Shown here: positions 1 to 9,663 of the stretch, one piece after another
How the letters are laid out: every line of letters begins with the position of its first letter
Numbering within the stretch: the first letter of the stretch is position 1
Assembly: GCA_034696485.1 (NCBI GenBank)
Contig: JAQIWT010000495.1
Location: 1-19,141, forward strand
Source: Isohypsibius dastychi
Lineage: Eukaryota > Tardigrada > Eutardigrada > Parachela > Isohypsibiidae
Direction of reading: 5' to 3'
Length of the DNA stretch: 19,141 bases
Program-made: the position numbers and the translations under genes
Notes under the pieces: generated by a model
What the model saw: the letters and a program-made list of their open reading frames with translations, nothing else
Told to the model about the DNA's origin: nothing
The model's database searches: none

Positions 1-211
1 TTCGAAGTTTGGAAACAACAAACTCAATTTTTAAGCTCAAAAATTCGCAAGTCTAAACTTCGTGGAATGGAGGATAGGGCTACTTTCGCCGCAACTTCAA
101 TAAAGCCAGTCAAAAAGAATCAATTCAATATGCGCAGTTTCCCAAAACAAATTTATTTATCCATCAGCCTCGTTTCTAAAATAATTAAGCAGATTTGAAT
201 ATGGTATTTAC

Positions 212-1125
212 CCGTGAGCGACTCTAAAGGCTTCTATCATTTCCGTTAATTCGTCCATAGTCGGATACGGTACCCTATACAAAATAAATGATAAACAACC
301 AGTAACATGGCACCGGAAACATGAGAAGAAAATTGCGACCATCCAAGAGCTATTTTGAAACCAGGGTAAGACGAAACGAAAACAAACCGTACCCTTCACG
401 CCAATTTGGTGCTCCATCCTCCTGACCCGGTGCAGTCAGATGATAGATGCCAAAATGTTTCGTGACGGCCTGCATGTCGGGATGATTGAAGAAGGTCCGG
501 AAGCAAGTATAGCCTGGAAAAACACAACAGCGGAGTGAATACGTTGATAATTTTCTTTTTTTAATGTTTTGGTTTTCGTTCAGGTGTCATGAATTATTTG
601 AAAATCATTGTGAAATCAGAGATTTGAATCAATCGAAATGCAATACATCTTGGATTTTCGGAAATGCACGTAATCAAGAGCAACACGTTTTATGAAGTTC
701 ATTAGACTCATCAACGGATTTCCTGTACTGATCAGATAAGAGCTTAGAGGAGGCATACAGGGGGCTATCTCGAATAACGAGGATTAAACTTGCCATTCAG
801 TCCAAGATCATGGAACGTTATAATCGGCACTTTCTTTTCGTCTCCTTGCTTCCACACCGTGAAATACCATCCTTTGCTTTCATCGGCGATGAACTTTTCC
901 TCCTGGGATACGGAGATAAAATTGTTGGACTGGATTCCATGAAAATCGCGTGGGAACAAGAACAACCACAATATTCAACATCATTACCTTATAATCATCC
1001 GGATGCACTTTTGTGACTTCGGTGTCGGAAAATGTGACGTGGACGTCCCCCATCTCCATTTCGTCACCATGCTTCTCCTTGATCAGCACAACATTGCTGC
1101 GGAAACTCACATCATGATCAGCCAT
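212..1125 (-). CDS. NDRG: NDRG family protein (N-myc downstream-regulated), 5' part
   Basis: NDRG proteins have an alpha/beta-hydrolase fold, generally without a working catalytic triad, and act in stress response, differentiation and trafficking. Coding exons on the minus strand are 1125-988, 902-794, 513-393 and 274-212, giving about 143 residues before the gene leaves the window or enters a long intron. All junctions agree in phase (0, 1, 2, then an open phase 2 donor at 212). Family signatures are ITFHDLGLNG, then FRTFFNHPDM, HLTAPGQEDGAP and YPTMDELTEMI, in the usual NDRG order. The first coding exon (46 residues) is less conserved. The ATG at 1125 follows a plausible acceptor (cttagcag), so a 5' UTR intron is likely. 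The intron 793-514 starts with GC instead of GT. I see no further NDRG exon in 1-211. The family call is firm; the subtype is not assigned. Confidence 0.88.
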
Positions 1126-1736
1126 TCTCCTGCTAAGGTCAGTCCGGAAAATAGTCAGCTGTAGTTAGCGATCCCGTTTGCTCGGAATAGACTTTTTAGT
1201 GAAAAACTTGGTCACATGCCCGTTCTTTGGATCGTTCGAACATAAAATATACGTCCGTAGAATTCTGCTCGTGTTTTTTCGACGAACAAGCCATAGCATG
1301 CGAATTTCTCGAGAGTCAAAACAGTGTGGGAGGGGCTAGTTATCTCATTCGCCAAGGGGGTGGAATTGAGGAAAACAGGAGCAACCAGGTGGCGCTCCGT
1401 AGCAATCGCAAACTTGGAAGATGAAGCGGCTATGTACGCTACATTTACGATGGCTGCTATACTGAAACTTCAGAAAACCTTTCCACTAGATTATTTTGTT
1501 GAATGGAGAATTTTGAGAATGTATTGAAAAAGAAACAGAATCGAAACCGAAGAAAATATGCGTATTTTGGATCATCTGAGCAAGAAATAATTCGCGATAC
1601 GCAGCAGATGGCGCTCGTGATTCAACAGCATCATCGTGGATTCTAATCAACATCTTGGATACTGTTTTCCTGGACGTAATTTCTAAATTTACATTATTAC
1701 ATTATGAAGTGTACTGACTACTGATACAAAATTTTC
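1126..1736. other. Spacer: NDRG upstream region and coiled-coil gene 3' side
   Basis: There is no convincing coding sequence here. Short plus-strand frames at about 1227-1527 match no family and lack splice or composition support. The stretch should contain the NDRG promoter and 5' UTR. The acceptor-like cttagcag ending just above 1125 suggests a leader intron reaching into it. The 3' UTR of the coiled-coil gene must also start here, reading leftward from 1737. I see no canonical AATAAA for that gene, only an AT-rich run near 1680-1710. Confidence 0.5.
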
Positions 1737-2792
1737 TTATTTTGATTTTGATGATTTCTTCGCAATGGAGTTAAGTTCGCTCGTTTTCGAGGTTTTCGAG
1801 GTCTCTCTCTTCTTCATATCTATAGCGTCCGTAAGAGTTTTAATTGTTCTGAGCAGATCAAGTTCTTTATCGTGTATCGAACAAGTTGTTATTTGGCTCC
1901 AAATTTCTTTCGGTATTCCACCCTCGCTATCAAACCCAGGATGTTCCTGGATGAGTTTCAAAATATGTCGGCGAACTTCCTCGAACCCTTGCAGCTGACC
2001 GGCGGCATCTCTCAGAGTTTCCACGAAATCTTTTGCATTTTCTTTATACTTTATGAACGAGTCCTGCATGGCATTTATAGATTTAATTGAATATTTCTCC
2101 GGCAAGTCTTGGGTCATTTCAGTTCTTGCATCTCCTGAACTCGGTCCACCATTCTCATTTCTTATTTTGTCGTTTTCCGGCGACTGCTGGTCTTGCAGAT
2201 TTTTAACTTCTTGAAAATAAATGCATTTTTTGTGGCAAAGTTCGTCAAGTTTATTTTGTCCAGCAACAATTTCTTGTTCGCATTCGACATATTCATGCAT
2301 CATTTTCCGCCAAGATTTCTCGTTGTTCCGAAGGTTCTTCCGAAGCGCGTCGTCCTCTTTTATGTCCATCTGAATTAATTCGTCCATTTCTTCTAACAGA
2401 CTGGCTTTTTGAATCCACTGATCTCGGAGAGGATTATCAAGAACAACTCCGCTTTGCAGCTCCAGTGTTTTGCATGTAAATCCAGGAATCTGGCAAAGGT
2501 TGTCCCGCATTAATTTTAATGCATCCGCGGCTTTCTTTTTCTCCTCATCTAGAACATCTTTCTGATGTCCAAGACTGGTTTTCGTAGATTTTAATTCAGT
2601 CTCCTTCTTGTCCAGAATTTTGAGGTCTTTTTTAACAGCTACAATTTTCGATTCCAAAATCGCATGCAGTTTCTCGAGAGCTGATAAATTCAACTGAGGT
2701 AAAAGCTGTTCCGCGTCGGCGAGTTTCTGTTTTGATAAAATTGCAATCGGCCCTGGCAGCTCAGTTTTTGAGGGTGGTTTTGAATTCTCCAT
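1737..2792 (-). CDS. Uncharacterised coiled-coil protein, 351 residues, single exon
   Basis: An uninterrupted frame of 351 codons reads from ATG 2792-2790 to a TAA at 1737. The open frame extends a little above the ATG without another ATG, and a possible acceptor (attgtcag) lies three bases before it, so a leader intron is possible. The protein is highly charged. Long heptad-like helices run over about residues 35-110 (rich in K, E, L) and 125-205, followed by a polar linker with NENGGPSSGDAR, a second helical part at about 240-330, and a lysine/serine-rich end with KTSKTS repeats and SKKSSKSK. It has no signal peptide or membrane segment. The pattern suits a cytoskeletal, centrosomal or kinetochore scaffold, but that is inference from composition only. 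I do not recognise the family. Length and one-strand continuity make it a real gene; the lack of introns is unlike most neighbours. Confidence 0.75.
   Translation of the reverse strand: MENSKPPSKTELPGPIAILSKQKLADAEQLLPQLNLSALEKLHAILESKIVAVKKDLKILDKKETELKSTKTSLGHQKDVLDEEKKKAADALKLMRDNLCQIPGFTCKTLELQSGVVLDNPLRDQWIQKASLLEEMDELIQMDIKEDDALRKNLRNNEKSWRKMMHEYVECEQEIVAGQNKLDELCHKKCIYFQEVKNLQDQQSPENDKIRNENGGPSSGDARTEMTQDLPEKYSIKSINAMQDSFIKYKENAKDFVETLRDAAGQLQGFEEVRRHILKLIQEHPGFDSEGGIPKEIWSQITTCSIHDKELDLLRTIKTLTDAIDMKKRETSKTSKTSELNSIAKKSSKSK
1784..1801. repeat. Two tandem 9-bp units inside the coiled-coil gene
   Basis: The unit ttttcgagg occurs twice in direct succession. On the minus strand it codes for the repeated SKT in the KTSKTS stretch near the C terminus. 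It is a small in-frame coding duplication, a multiple of three, so it does not break the frame. Confidence 0.7.
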
Positions 2793-3038
2793 GTTCTGAC
2801 AATGCTCGATCACGGAATGAGTATAAATCAAATTTTAAGCACGAAACAGTAGTCCAAAATAGCAGGTTGCCTCGTGATCTGCGGAATCTCAATAATCGAA
2901 TGCCTTGGAATTAGTTATTGGCAATAACCCAAGTTACGAATTGCGATGTTAATCAATTCTGAGCAGGTTCTAGTACAATTTGACAGCCAGTTCCTAGTTG
3001 TTAATGCAGTTAAAGCTGTTACGCATATGCTCTTAATA

Positions 3039-3044
3039 TTTATT
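3039..3044 (-). other. Polyadenylation signal AATAAA, minus strand
   Basis: The plus strand reads tttatt here, which is AATAAA on the minus strand. It lies about 70 bases past the stop codon (3111-3113) of the uncertain minus-strand gene upstream. The spacing suits a short 3' UTR and is one of the few supports for that gene. AATAAA also occurs by chance in AT-rich DNA. The rest of 2793-3110 shows no coding signal and would hold the promoter of the coiled-coil gene. Confidence 0.4.
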
Positions 3045-3110
3045 TGTCATTGATTCTGAGCCATTCCAGAATCCTTCACTAGTTGTTCCAGTTTATTCGT
3101 CGGAAGTCCG

Positions 3111-4162
3111 TTATCTGAGAATGATTTTTTTACGCTTCCTCTCATTTGGTAGAGTTTGTGACCGACGCTCTATCGATCGGAACACATCGTTGTTTTTGCG
3201 GAGGTTGATAAAGAGAGTAGTGCAGAAGTCATTCACAAAAGCCGACAATCCTTCAAAAGCACCCTGTAGTTGTATAAGACAATCAAAGTATTGTTGTTTG
3301 CTGAAGAAACTCGTTGAGTGAATGACACTTCATCAATGTGGTGCTTGCTTTCGGATCGGAAGCTCTCTCAGCTGTGACCTTTTGTTGCACCTGCCGCTCT
3401 TGACTACAACTGTTCTGTAGTACTATACTCTCGTACGCAAAGTTATGCAATCGGTTTTACACAGTTGTCACTCGCACACACCAACCACACACGATGTGAA
3501 AACATGTCAGTGTTATCCCAAGCATGGAAATCATTAGAATCCCAGTCAGGATAACGCTCCAGCGCGCTCTCATTCAGCGGCAAATGCGGAAGAATCTTTA
3601 GCAATGCCGGGTGATGTTTAATTACCAGTAGCACTACACAGACTTTTAATCAGCTTGTTATTCGTCAGTTCATATTTTAAAACTAAATCATTCGGCTGAA
3701 TATATTTATAAATAAAATTTAACTTGATTTTTCAGTTTTTTGGTGAGGGAAAAAATTGATTCTGTTGATCGTGATATTAATTTTCTGTTGTGAGTTGATC
3801 ACAGAGACAGAGAACGAGCATGTGGATTCTGCGGCTATTCTTCAAGTTTGACTTGAAAGCTGCACCCAATTATATAAGGCTCCCTGTAGCAGGCGGAGTT
3901 TATTACTCAAAAATAAAAGAGGAGAACATAGGCGGGAACAGCTGAACAGAAAGATGGGGGAGAGAAGCGATTGTGTCAATTTAGCTTGGGGGAAAAAGGG
4001 AAGAAGTTTGATGGCCTGGATGAAGTGCAATACTTTCAAATCTAAACATTGCCTCACTAAAATACTCTTCAGCCCGTTTTCGCTCAGCTCCAGAAAATCA
4101 AGGACCGGATAACCTGTTTCATTTGCATTTTTTATAATGTGCTTGATTATGGAGGTTGTCAT
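3111..4162 (-). CDS. Possible uncharacterised multi-exon gene, structure unresolved
   Basis: Three pieces suggest a minus-strand gene. (a) A last exon at 3300-3111 follows the acceptor gtttcttcag and encodes 62 residues of amphipathic helix (KQQYFDCLIQLQGAF, then INLRKNNDVFRSIERR and a basic end with KRKK) before TAA, with AATAAA about 70 bases later. (b) A first exon starts at ATG 4162 and runs to a possible GTGAGG donor after 4058, containing VLDFLELSENGLKSIL. (c) A possible middle exon at 3695-3626 follows atattcag and contains LVLKYELTNNKLIKSL. Pieces b and c are phase-compatible and resemble leucine-rich-repeat spacing, but only loosely. A further frame at about 3456-3286 looks protein-like and meets piece a out of frame. 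I cannot join all pieces with confidence. A decayed gene, two genes, or chance frames remain possible. Confidence 0.3.
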
Positions 4163-4368
4163 GTTTTGTTTGATCTCACCAGTCGAGCCAATGTGTTGGC
4201 TTGTTTAACGCCTCATCTGTTTGCCCATCGCTTTGAGTTGAAAAAACACACTTATCAATTGAGATTAGCCTGATTTATTTTCTCACGCTTGGTGTTTTTT
4301 CTCTGTTATTTCTACCGGCCAGCGGGGCATTTTATTCACTTGCTCAACAAAGCATATCCGGAGGGACA
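4163..4368. promoter_or_regulatory. Possible shared promoter or leader region upstream of the CUB gene
   Basis: This 206-bp spacer separates the signal-peptide ATG of the CUB gene (4369, plus strand) from the ATG of the uncertain minus-strand gene (4162). A pyrimidine-rich run ending in ccggccag (AG at 4321-4322) could be an acceptor for a CUB leader intron, in which case the true CUB start site is further left. I see no clear TATA or initiator element. The call rests on position only. Confidence 0.3.
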
Positions 4369-7300
4369 ATGGAATTTTATGGACTATTTCTCGCGCTATT
4401 GGCAGGTATGCATTATTGGTTTTTTACCCAAATTGATTTTTTTCTGGAACGGAAATAGGTTAGATCTGTATGTCTTGTCGATGATAATTCAAAATAAATG
4501 GAGAAAAAAGAAGCGAGTGGGGATCGGTGATATCGATGGCGTATTATATGTTTGAGCAAGTAATCAATATAGAAAGCGTTTTCCACCGTTAAACAATCGC
4601 GTGGCTGGATTATATTTCCTTACTGGAACGCGAAATAAAACTCCATTATTTTTATGACAACCCTAAAATTATGAACTACACAGACAAATTTTGAGTCTTC
4701 TTCAGCGGTGGTCACGAATACTAGGGAAGCTGGATCAGTGCCCTGCCCATGACCTTTGTTTTTACTCAAGTGACAGTTCCACTCAATCACACGCTAAGTA
4801 AACGATTCCGTGATGAATATTTATATCAAGTTAGTATAAACAACTGCGCAAATTGTTTGTGTGTTTTTCGAGCTGAACAACATTATATTAAAGTTGTACA
4901 CAACTAAGATTTAAAATTCAGAATCCTGGATATTAACAGCTGTATATTATATTTAATTCCATTTAGCAGAATAAAACTTCAGAATAAATGAAGCGAATTG
5001 CGAAATTGTTCTGGAAAATTTTGGTGGTTCGAGAACCTTGTAAGATTGCGTAATAGGGCGTTGGGTGCTCTTTTTTCGGGCTCTAGTGGGACAATTACCG
5101 ATTACATAACCTCACTACTCCAGGAATGACGCAATTGAATATCGTAGCGGATTTTCTTATCAGGACAAGCTCAGATCAAAACGTTGACTGTGGCTCAAAA
5201 GGATGGGAATAAATACTGGTGTGAGGCATTGGGTGGAAAGGGAAGATAAAGGAGCGGGAGAAAAAGGAAGCGGTCCGTCATATGGTGCACTGATGAAATC
5301 AGGCCCTGACTGGCATGACTGAATGTTGGGAAAAGGGATTAAAGCCAAGCAGCGATGAAATCGATTCTCCCGGCGAGCAGCTGATCATTCGTTTCCGGCG
5401 TAATTTTCTTCCTGGGAAATGTTGCTGTTGCAGTAAAAACCACATAGCTGCTGAACAAATGCTTTTCTGTTTTGTAAAAAAGACACCTCTTTGAAAGCAA
5501 GATCTCTTTTTAGTGCGAATTGCCATTCATTCTCAAATTTCGCTCAGATTGTATTCCGAATGGAATCCGATTATTATCATTGATGAATGCGATCGGAAGC
5601 AACCAAATCGAGTAGTTGCGGTGAGGAACATCCTCATTTTTTCAACAGCAAACACATAAATTGGAATTTTACAAATAAATTCAAGTTTCATCAAATATTT
5701 CATCAATTTTGATTACAATTGAAAATCTGAATAATCTTGGTTTTCAAATATAACAGTACCGTATTGAGAAAATGGAAAAAACAATGCGGAACAATGCGCT
5801 TGCTCATAAAAATTGTGATGAAAGCCCGGAGTGCTGAGTAATCATTAAAACGCAATAATTACACTATCTTCCCTTTTTCGTCGTCTCAAATGATTTCATT
5901 AAAGTGACATGAATCTTTGTGATATCCACAGCTGTCGTCTCGGTTGCGGCAAATCATGAGACCCTGCTATGCAGCGGAACGCGCCACATTCACAGCTCCC
6001 CAAACACTCACACGGGTTATATCACCTCGCCCAATCATCCCAAATCCTATCCCGGAGAAAACATGCAGTGTACGTTCAAATTCTACCCTAAACCGGATGA
6101 GCAAGTCCAGCTGACGTTCTCCTACTTTAATCTCCGCGAATCAAAGAACATCCCAGCGTGAGTGACTAACCATCTTAGCTTTCCTCTTGAGCTGTGATTC
6201 AGATATCAATTGCATGCTGACCGCTCCAACAAATATGTATTTCGATATTTTAAAAAATCAAAAAATACTTTAATAAATACGGCAGTATATGGAAATTGTA
6301 TTTGATGTATCATATTACAATATATTATATTACTATATCATACTATACAATGTATAATATTATATAATAATTAATATTGTATTGTACTATATTATATTTA
6401 TTATATTAAATTAGTGAATTTTTACAACTGTGACAAATGCTTTAGTAAAATTCACAGAAGCCAGAATTGTGACCTGTCCGACTCGGTGAAGATCTTCGTT
6501 GGATCAAGTCGGGCGAACGCGGATCCCGGAAATCAAATTGGGGAGTATTGCGGTAAAAAGTCACCGGATAATGTCATGGCGGTCGGACATCCTTTAACTG
6601 TCACATTTACGGTGCGTGCCAAGGATGATCCGAGTGTGGGTGCCGTTTACATGTTCAAGGCCAAGTACACATTCCTCAAAAATTACGGGATCAACTCGCA
6701 CGCGCAACAAAATCATTCAGCCGGTAACTTGTTCGTGTCCCATGTTAATTTAATTATGCAGAAATAGTGTACATTTAATAGGCTGTCATTTTATCTATGA
6801 CGGACGACGAGTTCCGGCTAGGGGAAGTTTCACTTCTCCGAATCTTGGTGGATTATACCCGTTTGGAGTCAACTGCTTGTATACTTTCCGATCATTTGGA
6901 AACCAAACTCTCCAGTTGAACTTCGACTCGTTCGAAGTCGATGGACAGTCTGAGTGAGTTGAAAATACGATAAATGTCAATACAATATTTTTTTTTAAAT
7001 TTCGAGGCAAGCGCAACTTCAATTTGGCCATATCCTGATATCATTTGATAAGCAAATTATTTTAAACGAATAATCAACGTTTTTAAAATTTTAAAACACT
7101 ATTTCTTTTTACATTTAGAAAATATTTATTTGGATGTTTATTTATTGTTTTTTGATTTTTTTCTTGCAGTTGCCGTCGATCTGACGATGATGTGGTGTAT
7201 GTGAAGCAAAATGAAATACGTTGGAACAATTTCTTCATTTCCGCTGAAGAAGACAACATGAAGCGCGATACCAACACCACGATGTACTGCGGATTCAGCA

Positions 7301-7642
7301 AGCCACCCGAAATAATCAGCAACAAACCCGTTGTCAACGTTGTTTTCAAGTCTGGACAAATGAGAGCGCGGAAAGGCTTCAAAGGAACATACGCGTTTAT
7401 TGGACACCCTGGTCAATATCTTCAACGAAATGGTAAGGAATAAAGCGACTCGGGGGTGTTCGACAATAATTGAACATAATTTAACCTGATAATTGCCTGG
7501 TTTTCTAAGATATATAAAATGGTGACCTTTCGGCGAATATTTTAACTAATTTGTTTTTTTTTCAGATAATCCCAACTTGAGATCGAATGGATTGGTTCTC
7601 ACAATTTTGGCCGCCATTGTCGCTAAATGGATCAGTGTTTGA
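4369..7642 (+). CDS. Secreted or GPI-anchored protein with two CUB domains
   Basis: Six exons: 4369-4405, 5932-6157, 6458-6723, 6782-6953, 7170-7432 and 7566-7642, encoding 346 residues with all phases consistent. Exon 1 gives the signal peptide core MEFYGLFLALLA, and the join to exon 2 extends it to AAVVSVAA, so cleavage near residue 19 is expected. CUB1 spans about 26-175 with cysteine pairs C26/C59 and C92/C119 and the motif GYITSPNHPKSYP. CUB2 spans about 178-315 with C178/C208 and C235/C274 and GSFTSPNLGGLYP. The last exon encodes a short polar spacer, then the hydrophobic end GLVLTILAAIVAKWISV with almost no tail, typical of a GPI signal (a C-terminal membrane anchor is the alternative). 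CUB domains bind proteins or glycans at the cell surface. The style, including FIYDGRR before CUB2, recalls invertebrate CUB proteins of the suppressor-of-lurcher type, but orthology is not shown. Sequons NHS, NQT and NTT are present. Confidence 0.85.
4406..5931 (+). other. Long first intron of the CUB gene (1526 bp)
   Basis: It opens with GTATGC after the signal-peptide codons and closes with tatccacag before the first CUB exon; phase 1 fits on both sides. It is much longer than the other introns here (50-300 bp). Small open frames on both strands (for example 5160-5526, minus) have no recognisable protein character. Long first introns after signal exons often carry enhancers, but no specific site is visible. 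Confidence 0.7.
6300..6413. repeat. AT-only low-complexity tract in CUB intron 2
   Basis: About 110 bases made almost only of A and T, with degenerate repeats of tatat and atatta, sit in the intron 6158-6457. The tract looks like a decayed simple repeat and is the most skewed composition in the window. It has no coding meaning. Confidence 0.75.
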
Positions 7643-9663
7643 TGTCAACGAGGAAATATTTGATGAATGGCAAAATAACGACAGAGTATTTTTTCCCAGC
7701 AGAAAAGGCATTTACAGCGTCAGCCCTCAAAACAATGGCGTCTGCTCTTTTCCCGTGCTCCCTTGTTTGGTCTCATTTTTCCGTTTTCGTTCTGTTTTTT
7801 TGGTTTCTTTTCTGTGTTGAATTTCTTCCAAAGATATTTTTATTCAATGTTAAGTATTACTGTGCATATGTAGATAGAATTTCCGGTGAAAGTCCATTCT
7901 TTTCTCAATGTGGATTTCCTGCTGTCTGACCCTTTCTTGTGACCAATCTTGGAACTGTTTCGTCTTCTGTCCAGAGGATTCTTGATTAAATGAACGAACT
8001 GTCTTTTATTAATATTTTCCAGATTTGACCAGATATGAATAGCGCTGTTTTCCTACATCAAACGTCAATCAAAGTGCGGATCAAGTTTAATATTCACACA
8101 CTGTTTAGATATTCAAAACGCGAGGCAATCCGATTCCTTTTTGCATCTCATTAAACCGGACAAAATCTATCACGTCCAATTCGGACTGTTTGCTATGATT
8201 TCCGGATGTTCGATTTTCTATCGATCAACGCGTGAAAAATACTCCTCTTGACACTTGGAAAAAACACGACTTACAGTATTTGAATGCTCATCACAAACTC
8301 TTTGTTGGCGCATCATGCTCGAATCAAAAATATTGATTCGGTAAAGAATATCTAATAAATATTTCTCAAGTGCTACCAGTCACAATTTCTCAAAGCTGGA
8401 TTATTGGGAACAGTAGGAAGTATTGCTTGGCTAATTGAGCGGATGTCATGAGTAATTAAAAGCTCTCAGCGCAGATGCTGGCATCTTATGTTGGGTAACA
8501 AACCGGCTGACCATTGCATTAGCCATCGCGACTTCCTTCCGGTCTACAACGATCGAGATGAGATCAATGCCCTATTTCTGGGGTGTTGGGATGTAAAATT
8601 GTGACCGGTGGTAGCTCAAGTGGGAAGATGATGGTAAAAGTTTATCCCAAAGTGTCGTCGTCAGAAATGATCGATTAGTGATTATGGCCCGCTGGTCAAG
8701 AGTCCAGTTGCTCCTGCTGAGCAACCAACACAGGAAATTACACTCAAGGGAATCGGAAATGGAAATGCCGGAATAACATGCTTTTACCTGCTGTTATCGG
8801 ATACTTAGAAATTACGATTATGGACTGTCTAACACATAAAGTTGGGTGGAATAACTACGAAGAATTTCGTAAACATTTCACAAATATTTCGCAGTTCGGA
8901 GAAATTACGAAAAAAATTGTTACGAATATTATATTTGAAATTCAAACCAAATTATATCAATCATATTTATATATTTTATTGAAATTACATAACAAATCGT
9001 GGTATCATATTCCGAGTGGTAATCTTTGAAATTTTTCGAGAAATGCTCAAATTGCCTTTTTGTGATCCTATGACGAATAGATATTTTGTGGTTTTTGAGG
9101 GAGGAAAAATCAATTGCGACTAATTCCAGTAACTAAGATAAACGCGCCTCAAATCAGTTGCTGTTATCTGTTATAATTTCAACTGTCACTCCGGCTCGAG
9201 AAGAAAGAAAGATGACAGAGATACAACAAAATCTCCAGAAATGATGTCAGCCCTATCTGGGTCAATTCTAACTCGCTTTGCAATCCTTGGGGAACCAAAG
9301 AATCATTCGTTGCAGATGACAGATAAGCAGGGCTTAACAGACAAAAAACACAAGATTTATTGTGCGAAGAATACCTTTCCCACACTTTTCGAAATTCAAA
9401 TCAGCGAAACGCTTTGTTAGATTTTTCATCAAAACTCCAACCGTCTACGAGATAAATATTCAATTCTGCCGTTCAAAACAGAAAAGACAATTTAAAAAAC
9501 AGAAAAATGCTAAATGAATCCAAAAACGAATTCTCCGTTTATCATTGACTCCATCTTCCGCTCTTATAATCCTAAAAAAGAAGTTTCAAAATGATTTTAC
9601 AACTTCACCAAAAAAGCCTGAAACGACCAAATTATCAGAATTTATCGAATCTTGCCTGAAAAT
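7643..9663. other. Gene-poor stretch between the CUB gene and E(z)
   Basis: This holds the 3' UTR of the CUB gene (reading right) and of E(z) (reading left), which converge here. Candidate poly(A) signals are ATTAAA at 7985-7990 and AATAAA at 8354-8359 on the plus strand, and AATAAA on the minus strand at 9356-9361. Open frames at 7587-7929 and 8778-9029 show no domain and are probably chance. One exon-like segment at 8109-8251 is listed separately. I found no repeat family or RNA gene. Confidence 0.45.
8109..8251 (+). CDS. Weak candidate: terminal exon of a small membrane protein
   Basis: After a pyrimidine-containing acceptor (actgtttag) a frame of 46 codons runs to TGA at 8249-8251. It reads like a small single-span protein end: a polar start with LHLIKPDKIYHV, a hydrophobic core GLFAMISGCSIFY, then the charged tail RSTREKYSS. 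The shape is like small respiratory-chain subunits such as the COX7A end, but similarity is loose and no matching upstream exon was found. Chance openness in AT-rich DNA is a serious alternative. Confidence 0.15.

Noticed and set aside
1-211. Further NDRG exon at the left edge
   Set aside because: No frame matches the next expected NDRG segment (the helix leading to GVGAGAN); taken as intron.
3040-3125. SDNGLPTNKLEQL frame resembling a leucine-rich repeat, minus strand
   Set aside because: It is in another frame from the better terminal exon and lacks an acceptor that would place it in the gene; the resemblance is too short.
3121-3321. 66-codon plus-strand frame
   Set aside because: The minus strand of the same bases gives a more protein-like frame with acceptor, stop and poly(A) signal; the plus frame has none.
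4289-4555. 88-codon plus-strand frame read as one protein
   Set aside because: It is in a different frame from the signal-peptide exon at 4369-4405 and runs through a GTATGC donor into intron; the spliced reading is far better.
5160-5526. Minus-strand frames inside CUB intron 1
   Set aside because: Low-complexity P/S/F content, no homology and no splice partners.
7587-7929. Two open frames after the CUB last exon
   Set aside because: They overlap the CUB stop in other frames and are rich in F and S from T-rich 3' UTR; no protein features.
8778-9029. 83-codon plus-strand frame
   Set aside because: AT-rich I/K/N/Y composition with no domain and no gene signals around it; likely chance.
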